DNA from: Porphyromonadaceae bacterium W3.11
GTDB taxonomy: Bacteria; Bacteroidota; Bacteroidia; Bacteroidales; Porphyromonadaceae
NCBI GenBank assembly: GCA_030434245.1
Contig: JAUISX010000002.1
Location: 478,375-542,374, forward strand
Length of the DNA: 64,000 nucleotides
Direction of reading: 5' to 3'
Positions 18,030 to 26,231 of the stretch are shown piece after piece. The position numbers and the translations under genes are program-made. Within the stretch, counting starts at the first letter, position 1. Every line of letters starts with the position of its first letter. Under the pieces are notes generated by a model. The model saw only the letters and a program-made list of their open reading frames with translations, searched no databases and was not told where the DNA came from.

Positions 18030-18473
18030 ATGGCACAAATGACGAATGCCCAAAAGAAGGAGTGGGCAAAACTCCTTTACACAAAAGAGCACCTCCCGCA
18101 GGTAGAAATTGCCGAGCGGGTGGGTGTATCGCCCGTTACGGTGAATCGATGGATCAAGCGGGAGAACTGGGAGCTCCTACAGGCGAGCCTGACGGTAACT
18201 CGTGAGGAGCAGCTCGGTCACCTCTACAGACAGGTGGCGGAGCTCAACAATAACATCAGTAATCGTCCAGAGGGAGAGCGATTTGCCAACTCCAAGGAGG
18301 CTGATGCCATCAATAAGCTTGCGGCCGCTATCGATAAGATGGAGCGGGAGACTGGGCTGGGAGAAATCATCAGCTCCTTTCAGCAGTTTCTGAGTTTTCT
18401 AAGGGTAACCGATATGGACCTTGCCAAACGATTTATACCGCTGATGGACGCATTTATCAAGAGCAAACTATAG
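18030..18473 (+). CDS. Terminase small subunit-like DNA-binding protein
   Basis: This 147-aa protein has an N-terminal helix-turn-helix of the kind seen in phage small terminases (QVEIAERVGVSPVTVNRWIK). A helical coiled segment follows (EEQLGHLYRQVAELNNNISN), then a C-terminal helix bundle. It recognises phage DNA and recruits the large subunit for packaging. The ATG at 18030 (MAQMTNAQKKEW) is used; the ORF open from 17967 would add a hydrophobic start without support. The large terminase gene begins four bases after the stop. Confidence 0.8.
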   Translation: MAQMTNAQKKEWAKLLYTKEHLPQVEIAERVGVSPVTVNRWIKRENWELLQASLTVTREEQLGHLYRQVAELNNNISNRPEGERFANSKEADAINKLAAAIDKMERETGLGEIISSFQQFLSFLRVTDMDLAKRFIPLMDAFIKSKL

Positions 18474-18476
18474 GCT

Positions 18477-20021
18477 ATGGCAAAGAGACTAACGGCAGAT
18501 GATAAGAGGTGGCTACAAGAGTGGGAGGAGACCAAACTGGGCATCCTCAATTCGGCAGTGGTCGATACCACCGAGAGCGAGAGCGATAAGCACAAGCGAA
18601 TTAAGCGACTGGAGGCAAACGATGAGGAGTGGTTCGCCTACTACTTCCCATCTTACTACTCCGCCAAGCCAGCTAAGTTTCACATTGATGCCACCAAGCG
18701 CATTATGGCCAATGCCCGATGGTACGAGGTGCGGGCGTGGTCGAGAGAGCTCGCCAAGTCCACCCGCACGATGATGGAGGTGATCAAGCTGGCACTAACT
18801 GGTGAGATGCGCAATATCCTCCTCGTATCTAACTCTAAGGACAATGCCGACCGCCTCCTCACCCCTTATCAGATTACGCTCGAGTACAATCAGCGTATCA
18901 TTAATGACTACGGACAGCAAGCCAAAATAGGTGCATGGGAGGAGGGCGAATTTACCACCAATGGCGGGGTGAGCTTTAGGGCGATAGGTGCGGGCCAATC
19001 CCCTCGTGGTACACGCAATGAAGCGGCACGCCCTGACTGCATCCTCATCGATGATATCGATACGGATGAGGAGTGCCGAAATCCCGACCGCATCAAGACC
19101 AAGTGGAAGTGGATCGAGGAGGCTCTGATACCTACACGATCTATAAGTGGCAATTTCCGAGTTGTTTTTTGCGGAAATGTCATCGCCAAGGATTGCTGTA
19201 TCACCCGAGCTATGGAAAAGGCTAATTATGTGGACATTGTTAATATCCGTGATGCCAATGGCAAAAGTTCCTGGCCAGAGAAGAATAGCGAGGAGGACAT
19301 TGATCAAGCTCTATCCATAATGTCTATGGTGGCGATCCAGAAGGAGTACTACAATAACCCAATCACAGAGGGCGAAGTATTCAAGGAGATCACCTGGGGT
19401 AAGTGTCCGCCGATGAAGTCGCTCCCATTTATCGTGGTGTACGGTGACCCATCACCGAGCAATAAGAGCGGGAGAAAAGCCAAGGGAGCGTCGCATAAGG
19501 CAGTCATCGCTGTAGGTTATCAAGCGGGTAAATATTACGTCTATGATGCTTGCCTCGAACAAACGAAGAACAGCGACTTTATCCAATGGTACTACGATAT
19601 GCGGGCAAAGTATGGGGGTAAAACGGTGGTCTATTATTTCATCGAGAATAACTCCCTGCAGGATCCTGTGTGGGAGCAAGTGCTTCAGCCGCTAGCCGTG
19701 AAGCTCGGTGAGAATCAAGGCGGAATGATACCGATTATCACCGACAGCACCCGTAAGGGAGATAAGTATGCCCGCATCGAGGCGACGCTGGAGCCTCTCA
19801 ATAGACAATCGAGGTTGGTATTTAATATCGACGAATCGGGTAATCCCAACATGCAGCGACTCGAAGAGCAGATGCTGGCAGTATCGCCAGGTCTTCCCGC
19901 CCCTGCCGATGGACCCGACTGCTTGGAGGGTGCGATTTTCCAAACCAATGTAAAATTATCGAGTGTATCGACCGATGCTATCATCATCGGAGGAGCTCGC
20001 AGAAATAGTAAAAGGTATTGA
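18477..20021 (+). CDS. Terminase large subunit
   Basis: This 514-aa packaging motor has an N-terminal ATPase and a C-terminal nuclease. An unusual Walker A-like segment, RELAKSTRTMM, lies near residue 85. Walker B with acidic residues lies near residue 185 (ILIDDIDTDEE). The nuclease part begins with the RNase H-like strand VVYGDPSPS near residue 320, and the second acidic site is in YYFIENNSLQDP. As in Mu, packaging is probably headful from integrated copies. It is followed without a gap by a gp36-like gene. Confidence 0.9.
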   Translation: MAKRLTADDKRWLQEWEETKLGILNSAVVDTTESESDKHKRIKRLEANDEEWFAYYFPSYYSAKPAKFHIDATKRIMANARWYEVRAWSRELAKSTRTMMEVIKLALTGEMRNILLVSNSKDNADRLLTPYQITLEYNQRIINDYGQQAKIGAWEEGEFTTNGGVSFRAIGAGQSPRGTRNEAARPDCILIDDIDTDEECRNPDRIKTKWKWIEEALIPTRSISGNFRVVFCGNVIAKDCCITRAMEKANYVDIVNIRDANGKSSWPEKNSEEDIDQALSIMSMVAIQKEYYNNPITEGEVFKEITWGKCPPMKSLPFIVVYGDPSPSNKSGRKAKGASHKAVIAVGYQAGKYYVYDACLEQTKNSDFIQWYYDMRAKYGGKTVVYYFIENNSLQDPVWEQVLQPLAVKLGENQGGMIPIITDSTRKGDKYARIEATLEPLNRQSRLVFNIDESGNPNMQRLEEQMLAVSPGLPAPADGPDCLEGAIFQTNVKLSSVSTDAIIIGGARRNSKRY

Positions 20022-20022
20022 G

Positions 20023-20445
20023 ATGTATATAACAATCGAAGAGATGAAAACACACCTCTATAAGGAGGATGTGGACCTAATCAGTGGTGGTGATGACACC
20101 ATCATGCTGGCGGCGATCGATACCGCCACGGCAGAGATACGGAGCTACCTCGGGAAATATGACCGAGAAGCCATCTTCAGTGCGGAAGGCAAGGAGCGTA
20201 ATGCACTACTTTTGACCTTCGCAAAAGATATTGCGGCTTGGCACTTCCTAACGCTCTGCAATGTGGGAAGCGACCTCGATTTTAGACACGGCAGGTATGC
20301 CCGTGCCATCGACTGGCTCAAGGCGGTGCAAAAGGGTGATGTAAGCCCAGACCTCCCGATGCCTGACGAGGATGGCGATGGTGAGCCCGACCAGCCTACC
20401 ACTTATCTATTTGGATCCAACCCTAAACGCAATAACCACTATTGA
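20023..20445 (+). CDS. Mu gp36-like head-tail joining protein (DUF1320)
   Basis: This 140-aa protein is in the position and has the pattern of Mu gp36. The start MYITIEEMKTHLYKEDVDLI is followed by IDTATAEIRSYLGKYD and a conserved helix ALLLTFAKDIAAWHFLTLCN, then an acidic tail. The ATG at 20023 lies directly after the terminase stop; the longer frame from 19963 overlaps terminase and is not needed. It likely forms part of the connector between the portal and tail. Confidence 0.75.
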   Translation: MYITIEEMKTHLYKEDVDLISGGDDTIMLAAIDTATAEIRSYLGKYDREAIFSAEGKERNALLLTFAKDIAAWHFLTLCNVGSDLDFRHGRYARAIDWLKAVQKGDVSPDLPMPDEDGDGEPDQPTTYLFGSNPKRNNHY

Positions 20446-20446
20446 T

Positions 20447-23041
20447 ATGGCAAAGAAAAAGAGTAAAAAACCAGCTCAGACTGGCACCGTGATACAAGAT
20501 TTGGTGATTAAGCCCATCCGACGCAATGTGTGGGAGGCGAGTGCTTGGCGCTCGGCACTACGTAGTGCTGACTACGGACGCACCTCTACCCTCTATGACA
20601 TGTATGATGATATGCTGCTGGATCCATACCTATCGCATGGGGTGGATAAGCGTACCAATGCGGTGGCTCTCTCCGATTTGGTATTTGCTGACAGCAAGGG
20701 CAAACCTGTAGAGGTGATGGATGACCTCATGGATACGATTGCTTTTGAGGATCTACTCAAGGAGATTGCCAAGTCTCGATTTTATGGTCGCTCCGCTGTG
20801 GAGCTGAGTTTTAATGATAATGGGCTGGTGGTGGCTGGCATACCGCCAAAGCATATCTCCTTGGAGCGGAAGGGCATCATCCTTGACCTCGCTAATGAGG
20901 AGAAGGTAATCCCTTACGAGGGGGAGCGCTCGCTGATCGTGTGCGGTAAGCCTCGCTATTGGGGGCTAATCCTCAAAGGCATCCCGTATGCTATCTTTAA
21001 GCGTGGGGGCTTTGGGGATTGGGCACAGTGGATAGAGCTCTTCGGGATGCCCATGCGTATTGGTAAATACAACTCTTACGACCAAGCATCTCGGCGGGTA
21101 CTCGAGCAAGCTCTTGAGCGAGCTGGTTCTGCCTCCTACATGGTAGTGCCAGACGGTGCGGAGATAGACATTCGGGAGACCAAGGCAACCAGCGGGACAT
21201 CATTCGACGAGTTCAGAAAAGCATGTAACGAGGAGATATTAATCAGTCTACTCGGGCAAACGCTCACCACCATCGCAGGGGATAAGGGGGCACGATCGCT
21301 GGGTGAGGTACACATGGAGGTGGAGGAGTCGCTATTTAAGAGCGACCAGAAGTATGTGCAGCGTATCCTCAATAGTCAGGTGTTACCTTTCCTTGAGGAG
21401 CGAGGATTGCCCGTGAGTGGTGGCCGCTTTGTCTTCCCAAGCTCTATGGAGCAAACATCGGTCAATGACCTCGTTCAGCTCTCTACACTAATGGCGATAC
21501 CTGAGAGTTACCTGCGGGATCGCTACGGCATACCTGCACCCGATGGAGACGAGCCAACCACAGGCAAAAAGGAGGAGAAGCCTGAAGAAGAGGAGCCGAA
21601 GGAGCCAAAAAAGGAGGAGCAACCCGATAATAAGCTGCATGATGTAACTCTTGCAGTTTCAAAAAAAAAAGCCCTGGAAGTTCCTCGGACGCCTTGGTGG
21701 CTGAGATTGAAGCACTCTATTACGGGGGACATTCAACTCGCTGACGACTACTCCATCAATATTGACAAACTCTTCGAGGAGGCACTTAAGGAGGTATACG
21801 GCGAAGCGCTGGTAGAGGAGTCCAAGAAGACCCTCTCTCCATCGCTTTTTAGAGTAACCAATGAGCCACTACAGCATGCGGTGGACTCTGCATTTGCATC
21901 GCCTGAGTTTGGCAAGCCTGAGCAAGGCTTCCTTGAACAGTTTAAGTACAATACGGGCGTTTTTGCAGCCTTTAAGGCACATGCCGAACAAAAGCTACTG
22001 GTGTCGATGCTCCTCGACGAGAAGGGCAATCTACGCTCATTTAGAGAGTTCCGCAAGGCGGTCAAGGCAGTCAATATCAAGTGGAATGAACAGTGGCTCC
22101 GCACGGAATACAATACCGCCGTACGCTCTGCACGATCGGCCGCCAACTACCAAGATGCCCTCCGATCAAAAGATACTTACCCAAATTTGGAGTATCTCGT
22201 CAGTAATGCACGAGATAAGCGGGAGGAGCACCTCGAACTGGTTGGGACCATTCTACCGATAGAGGACCCATTTTGGGATATCTACCTTCCGCCGTGGGAC
22301 TGGAATTGCCAATGCAGCTTCCGCCCTACAGATAAGCCTGCAACGGGTGTGCCTAAGATCACCCAAATGATACCTCCAACATTTCAAAACAATCCGGGCA
22401 AAACAGCCGAGTTTGTTAAGCTTAACGAACACCCATACCTCAAGGGCAAGGGCGTAGCCACCTGCCCCGAGTGCCGCCGCCAAGGACTGGTGTCAGATGG
22501 CACTGGCGACGAACTCTGCCAGATGCACCAGCAGGCGAATATGATCGAACGACTACGAAGGTATGAAAACTGGGTATTTAAGCGTAAGAACTTCAAAAGT
22601 GGTGGATACTTAGAAAAGCCAGACGGAAGATACCAAAACGGCTCTGAGCAGGCGAAGAATGAAAAGGTGCTTACTATACTCGCGAAGCAATATGGCAGGA
22701 AAGTAAGGGCTTTGCCTGTCATTAATGATGGCGACAAGAATCCTGATGGATTTGACTTATCCAAAAGGGCTTTTTTGGATATAAAGGTCTTGGAAAGTAT
22801 GAGTAAAACCTCAGTGCAAAACGCTATAAAGGAAGCTCAAAAGCAAAATTCTTATGAGGTTGTAATCTATATTAAATCGCCACTAATATACTCAACCATA
22901 TGGGAAGGTACGAAAGCTGCTTTTCAGAAAGGGAGAGCGAAGAATATTAAACAAGTTACGTTTTTGCTCTCTGATGGAACAACAAAGAAATACAAGGTTA
23001 GTGATATCAGGAAGATTTTAAGAATAAAAAAAGAACAGTGA
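20447..23041 (+). CDS. Portal (gp29-like) fused to MuF domain with a C-terminal toxin-like nuclease domain
   Basis: This 864-aa protein combines functions. Residues ~1-380 are a DUF935/Mu gp29-type portal (SADYGRTSTLYDMYDDMLLD; later FGMPMRIGKYN and LLGQTLTTIAG). A proline/glutamate linker follows, then ~480-700 carry a MuF/gp30 head morphogenesis domain with the signature REEHLELVGTILPIEDPFWD and WDWNCQCSFRPTD and a cysteine pair (CPEC). Residues ~715-864 form an extra domain (GSEQAKNEKVLTILAKQYG, NPDGFDLSKRAFLDIKVLES) that resembles CdiA C-terminal/PD-(D/E)XK-like tRNA nucleases. Its DNA is more AT-rich than the upstream part, consistent with replacement of a polymorphic C-terminal toxin. 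The ATG at 20447 is chosen because it follows the upstream stop. Confidence 0.8.
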   Translation: MAKKKSKKPAQTGTVIQDLVIKPIRRNVWEASAWRSALRSADYGRTSTLYDMYDDMLLDPYLSHGVDKRTNAVALSDLVFADSKGKPVEVMDDLMDTIAFEDLLKEIAKSRFYGRSAVELSFNDNGLVVAGIPPKHISLERKGIILDLANEEKVIPYEGERSLIVCGKPRYWGLILKGIPYAIFKRGGFGDWAQWIELFGMPMRIGKYNSYDQASRRVLEQALERAGSASYMVVPDGAEIDIRETKATSGTSFDEFRKACNEEILISLLGQTLTTIAGDKGARSLGEVHMEVEESLFKSDQKYVQRILNSQVLPFLEERGLPVSGGRFVFPSSMEQTSVNDLVQLSTLMAIPESYLRDRYGIPAPDGDEPTTGKKEEKPEEEEPKEPKKEEQPDNKLHDVTLAVSKKKALEVPRTPWWLRLKHSITGDIQLADDYSINIDKLFEEALKEVYGEALVEESKKTLSPSLFRVTNEPLQHAVDSAFASPEFGKPEQGFLEQFKYNTGVFAAFKAHAEQKLLVSMLLDEKGNLRSFREFRKAVKAVNIKWNEQWLRTEYNTAVRSARSAANYQDALRSKDTYPNLEYLVSNARDKREEHLELVGTILPIEDPFWDIYLPPWDWNCQCSFRPTDKPATGVPKITQMIPPTFQNNPGKTAEFVKLNEHPYLKGKGVATCPECRRQGLVSDGTGDELCQMHQQANMIERLRRYENWVFKRKNFKSGGYLEKPDGRYQNGSEQAKNEKVLTILAKQYGRKVRALPVINDGDKNPDGFDLSKRAFLDIKVLESMSKTSVQNAIKEAQKQNSYEVVIYIKSPLIYSTIWEGTKAAFQKGRAKNIKQVTFLLSDGTTKKYKVSDIRKILRIKKEQ

Positions 23042-23131
23042 AGTCAGGGAATAAACCTTACTTCACTGCCAGGGGGCGCGATCGGTGTCTATGTTTTCCG
23101 ATCTCACCATTCACTCAAGAGTTCTTGAGTG
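23026..23131 (-). ncRNA. Candidate small RNA antisense to the 3' end of the MuF-toxin gene
   Basis: A promoter with both boxes (next entry) points left from about 23130. An 8-bp 5' hairpin (CACTCAAG/CTTGAGTG) lies at the expected start. About 60 bases later a 12-of-13-bp hairpin (23036-23068) is followed on the minus strand by TTCTTTTTTT (23035-23026), a strong rho-independent terminator. The resulting transcript would be about 105 bases. It contains a 15-codon ORF (starting MVRSENIDTD) but no longer frame. The terminator covers the toxin gene's stop codon, so the RNA could pair with the 3' end of that mRNA. All of this is sequence-based prediction; there is no known family. Confidence 0.45.
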
Positions 23132-23168
23132 CACCACAAAGGTACGTAAACAATTTAATATGAACAAA
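23112..23168 (-). promoter_or_regulatory. Bacteroidetes-type promoter with palindrome at the start site
   Basis: On the minus strand there is a -33 TTTG (23168-23165), exactly 20 bases, then a -7 TACCTTTG (23144-23137). The palindrome CACTCAAGA-GT-TCTTGAGTG (23112-23131) lies at the predicted start and could be an operator. The match to the consensus spacing is as good as that of the tRNA and early phage promoters in this window. Confidence 0.6.
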
Positions 23169-23170
23169 CA

Positions 23171-23668
23171 ATGGATATTCAAGACTTTGGAAAAGTGATA
23201 GAAGCTAAGAAGCAGGAATTGCAAGAGTTTCTCCGCTCAAATGCTACTAAAGATATTGTGGGCACGGAAGCGGTAGCACATTTCAAAGCAAGCTTCGAGA
23301 ATGAGGGCTTTACCGATGAGACCCTCAACCCTTGGAAGGAGGTGGAGCGACGGAAGCCCGAATCGCCCTGGTTTGGACACTCGGGGCAAACGAGGAAGTT
23401 TAGTCTTGAGCGGACCAGTGCACCTATCCTGAATGGCGAAACAGGCTTACTCAAAGACTCTATCCGATACACCTACCTCCCTGATGGGGTGCGTGTCTCC
23501 AATAGTGCTCCTTATGCTGCAGTGCATCAGTACGGCCAACCAGCAAAGATCTACGGCAAAAAGCCATTCACCATGCCAACACGCCCATTTATAGGGCGTA
23601 GCAAGGTGCTCATGCGTAAAATCGAAGAGAAAATATATAGTAAAATATTAGACATCGTAAAGAAATGA
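23171..23668 (+). CDS. Phage virion morphogenesis protein (Mu gpG-like)
   Basis: This 165-aa protein has the pattern of the phage virion morphogenesis family. A helical N-terminus (KQELQEFLRSNATKDIVGTE) leads to GFTDETLNPWKEVERRK and SPWFGHSGQTRKF. Then comes the highly conserved block TGLLKDSIRYTYLPDGVRVS, followed by APYAAVHQYG and a C-terminal MPTRPFIGRSKVL. The family helps join tail to head or protect it. It lies downstream of the MuF protein and is followed by the tail terminator-like gene, overlapping it by four bases. Confidence 0.85.
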   Translation: MDIQDFGKVIEAKKQELQEFLRSNATKDIVGTEAVAHFKASFENEGFTDETLNPWKEVERRKPESPWFGHSGQTRKFSLERTSAPILNGETGLLKDSIRYTYLPDGVRVSNSAPYAAVHQYGQPAKIYGKKPFTMPTRPFIGRSKVLMRKIEEKIYSKILDIVKK

Positions 23669-24099
23669 AACCAATTTACACCGCCCTCCTCGGGCAACTA
23701 CAGACCATCACTCAGCTTAAATACATCGACATGGATACTGGCCAGCTCGAAGTGGGATTCGCGGAAACCCAGCGACCACCCATCGCCTACCCAGCCGCAC
23801 TTATTACTATTTCTGTGAACCGCCAGCAGGACATTACTGAAGTCTCTCAGCTATGCAATGCGAGGGTAACTATCCGCATCGCAGATGACACCTACATGCG
23901 TACGGCAGCGCACCAATCGGAGCGGTCGAGATCACTACAGATTTACGACCTTGTGGAGGAGGTGCGGGAGTGCCTGCAGGGATTTACAGGTAAAGAATCC
24001 TTTAGTCCTCTCTCTCGTATCAGTCAGGAGCGTGAGCGACAGAGCAATGGTTTATTTGTCTATCGATTAGATTTCGAAACCACCTTTATTCAAGTTTAG
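23665..24099 (+). CDS. Tail terminator-like protein (paralogue of 8849-9307)
   Basis: This 144-aa protein follows the gpG-like gene with a four-base overlap (ATGA). Its order of motifs parallels the minus-strand product at 8849-9307: YIDMDTGQLEVGF, RPPIAYPAALITI, DITEVSQLC, TIR, LQGF, FSPLSRISQ, DFETTF. In Mu-like phages the gene after gpG is the gp37-like tail terminator, which caps the tail and binds the head. The last bases overlap the stop region of the minus-strand gene at 24096, so the plus late operon ends here. Confidence 0.7.
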   Translation: MKPIYTALLGQLQTITQLKYIDMDTGQLEVGFAETQRPPIAYPAALITISVNRQQDITEVSQLCNARVTIRIADDTYMRTAAHQSERSRSLQIYDLVEEVRECLQGFTGKESFSPLSRISQERERQSNGLFVYRLDFETTFIQV

Positions 24100-24323
24100 T
24101 CAAAGAGCGAACGTTGGCGTGGCATCGGTGGATTGCTTTCGCTCTCTTTTGCCCGCTGCAGGTGGCGGTAGAAGGTGCGGCGGCTCATCGGGTAGATGTG
24201 CTGGACAATAGAGCGGTACACCCACTCCTTGGAGCGATCTTGCCGACCTGGCTCATAGTTCGCCTCCACAATCTCCTGTATGATCAGCGACATCTTACGT
24301 GTATTTTTGTGTACTTTTCCCAT
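24096..24323 (-). CDS. Small helix-turn-helix protein at the end of the early operon
   Basis: This 75-aa basic protein ends the minus-strand early/middle operon (MGKVHKNTRKMSLIIQEIVE, then IYPMSRRTFYRHLQRAKESE). The second part looks like a helix-turn-helix with a recognition helix (SRRTFYRHL). The ATG at 24323 is chosen over the longer frame. Its position at the end of the early/middle block suggests a Mor/C-type activator of late genes, but this is inference: its sequence is not clearly Mor-like. Confidence 0.45.
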   Translation of the reverse strand: MGKVHKNTRKMSLIIQEIVEANYEPGRQDRSKEWVYRSIVQHIYPMSRRTFYRHLQRAKESESNPPMPRQRSLFD

Positions 24324-24441
24324 CCCATCTACCTTCTTCTCACAAATATAACGTTTATTCAGCAAAAAGCAGAGTGGGACGTGCATCACTGCATTTCCCA
24401 CTCCTCATTAATCACTATACAATTATGAAAAAAAGAAATTA

Positions 24442-24828
24442 CTAATATCCAAAACATCCCTCATAGGGGTTGCATTTTTCCTCGTTCGTGCCCTCATCGA
24501 TGAGCCTTAGAGCCTCCTTCCAGCCGGGGAAGCCACCGAGGTTACGATCATCAATGTAGAGGTCGGCATACACTTTTCGGCAATCATTCGAGTAGCGCTC
24601 GAAGTTCTCTCGAGCGTTACAATTGATGTTGTCAAAGGGGATACCCTTCTCCAGCAAAAAGTTAATGGCATCGGTCTGATCTTGCCCCTCTCTGCACGTC
24701 CATATAATAAGATGATGCCCCCGCCTCTTCAGCTCCTGCATGGCATCCTTGGCTCCCCCCACCAGCACCCCCACATTGGGGTAAGGGCTGGCATTTATCA
24801 CTCCGTCAAAATCTACTGCTATTATCAT
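24442..24828 (-). CDS. HAD-superfamily phosphatase-like protein
   Basis: This 128-aa protein starts MIIAVDFDGVINASPY, the DxD motif I of HAD hydrolases. The threonine of motif II is in HHLIIWTCREG, and DLYIDDRNLGG gives the aspartates of motif IV. No cap domain is evident. Small HADs of this kind are common in Bacteroidetes phages and may act on nucleotides or on nucleic-acid ends. It lies in the early/middle operon. The substrate cannot be told from sequence. Confidence 0.8.
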   Translation of the reverse strand: MIIAVDFDGVINASPYPNVGVLVGGAKDAMQELKRRGHHLIIWTCREGQDQTDAINFLLEKGIPFDNINCNARENFERYSNDCRKVYADLYIDDRNLGGFPGWKEALRLIDEGTNEEKCNPYEGCFGY

Positions 24829-24840
24829 ATCATCTTACTT

Positions 24841-25008
24841 TTACCACAGTTTACCTTTTCGCTCCAACAACTTCTTAACCTCGGTGGTGGTCGTATATCC
24901 AGCTCGAGCAGCGACAATTTCCAAGCATCTTTGCTGCGAAAAGCATGGTCTATTGACCTGAAAGAGGTGAACCGCATACTTTTGCTTACGCACTACTTTA
25001 TCATTCAT
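24841..25008 (-). CDS. Small hypothetical early phage protein
   Basis: This 55-codon frame starts at an ATG four bases after the stop of the DUF3164 gene and ends 12 bases before the HAD gene start. It is basic (MNDKVVRKQKYAVHLFQVN, ..., EVKKLLERKGKLW) and lacks a membrane segment. The C-terminal part (ARAGYTTTTEVKKLLERKG) may be a small DNA-binding helix pair. The tight packing on both sides in a polycistronic operon supports it as real. I do not recognise the family. Confidence 0.55.
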   Translation of the reverse strand: MNDKVVRKQKYAVHLFQVNRPCFSQQRCLEIVAARAGYTTTTEVKKLLERKGKLW

Positions 25009-25011
25009 ACA

Positions 25012-25707
25012 CTACTCCTCCTTATGATCACTTTTAATCTCTGGCTCTGCATCCGTCAAAGAGAGTGGCACAGGTCGCCAAGCATTTGTCTTTGCATCTC
25101 TAATATCTAGGCGGATATACTGCTTTGTTTTTTGTGGTAGGTACGCACTTTCGATGAGCTCCACACCCTCAATAAATCGCTCATTGCCGCTCTCATTGGC
25201 ATACTTTCTCAGCTGTACCACACGACTTGCCTTGAGGTTGCCTTGCTGGTCAGTAGATAGCAGTTGCAGGATCATTTGCACGAGTGTCTGACTATTATCA
25301 TCATTGCCAAGGCTCTCGATGTACTCACGCACCATCGCAATGCCCTCATTTACCGTATCTAGGTAACCATCTACCGTGTTGTAGCCAATAGTGATACGTA
25401 CAGTGCTATCGCTATCGGTAAAGGTGTGGCTGAATTGCCCTCCCTCCTTTAGACCAACCACATCTTGCTTCATCCGTATCACCTCCCTAAAGAGCTCTAG
25501 TACGTATGCTTTGGTAGCAGATAGCTCTCTACTCTTATCAATCAGTATTGCGGACACATCCACAAGGGTGGTATCAACCAACTGGCGGTAAGCTTCAAGA
25601 TCTGCTTTCCTCTTTTCTTTAGCCTCCTCCGCTGCTCTCTTCTTTTTCATGGCGAGGTATTCCTGGTACTCCTCCGCCGTCATCTCTACCTTCTTAATCT
25701 CTTCCAT
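25012..25707 (-). CDS. DUF3164 family early phage protein
   Basis: This 231-aa protein belongs to the DUF3164 family found in transposable phages. An N-terminal charged coiled coil (QEYLAMKKKRAAEEAKEKRK) leads to a conserved region (SATKAYVLELFREVIRMKQD), then GGQFSHTFTDSDSTVRITIG. A C-terminal helix bundle follows (LLSTDQQGNLKASRVVQLRK, and ALIESAYL-like segments). The function is unknown; it lies in the early operon of nearly all Mu-like phages. It is followed by the small ORF at 25008 after three bases. Confidence 0.8.
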   Translation of the reverse strand: MEEIKKVEMTAEEYQEYLAMKKKRAAEEAKEKRKADLEAYRQLVDTTLVDVSAILIDKSRELSATKAYVLELFREVIRMKQDVVGLKEGGQFSHTFTDSDSTVRITIGYNTVDGYLDTVNEGIAMVREYIESLGNDDNSQTLVQMILQLLSTDQQGNLKASRVVQLRKYANESGNERFIEGVELIESAYLPQKTKQYIRLDIRDAKTNAWRPVPLSLTDAEPEIKSDHKEE

Positions 25708-25714
25708 ACTTCAT

Positions 25715-26230
25715 TCAATTATAATATTTACTATTTCCAACCATCTCACTCAAAGGCATAGGGCTATAGATCATCAGCTTTTTACGTTTAGGCTTTGACC
25801 GCTTTACAGTCACCTCTACCTTTTCACTCTTACGCTCTCTATTTTTCCTATTGATAGAGTACATCTTCCTACGTATCTCCTCCAACTCCTCAATTTTAAG
25901 CTGACCAAACTCCTTCCCTGCAATTCTACTATCCCTACAGAAAGCATTTACTGCATCCCAATTTCGGGTGTCAATACCATACTTTTGCAATTGTCTGAGC
26001 ACTTGACCACGTTTCTTCTTAAGATCTGGATTACTTCCATAGCCACTTTTTGTCTGCTTCTTGAGCTCAACCCTTAGAGCTGTCAACTCCACCTCACTAA
26101 GTTCAGTCAGGCTATTTGTACGCCCATCACTCACTGATTCGCACATGATCTCCTTGAGATCCTCCTTACCTAATGGTCCAGCAATCCTTGTGAGCATCGC
26201 CCAGATGTCTTTGTAATCTCTTTTTACCAT
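25715..26230 (-). CDS. Mu gp16-like early protein (DUF1018)
   Basis: This 171-aa protein resembles Mu gp16 (DUF1018): MVKRDYKDIWAMLTRIAGPL near the start, GSNPDLKKKRGQVLRQLQ in the middle, then a basic C-terminus (KRSKPKRKKLMIYSP). The ATG at 26230 lies two bases after the upstream stop; the GTG at 26239 would overlap. The middle block, where a helix hairpin precedes a QLQKYG stretch, is shared among family members. Its role in the early stage of transposition is not known. Confidence 0.7.
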   Translation of the reverse strand: MVKRDYKDIWAMLTRIAGPLGKEDLKEIMCESVSDGRTNSLTELSEVELTALRVELKKQTKSGYGSNPDLKKKRGQVLRQLQKYGIDTRNWDAVNAFCRDSRIAGKEFGQLKIEELEEIRRKMYSINRKNRERKSEKVEVTVKRSKPKRKKLMIYSPMPLSEMVGNSKYYN

Positions 26231-26231
26231 A

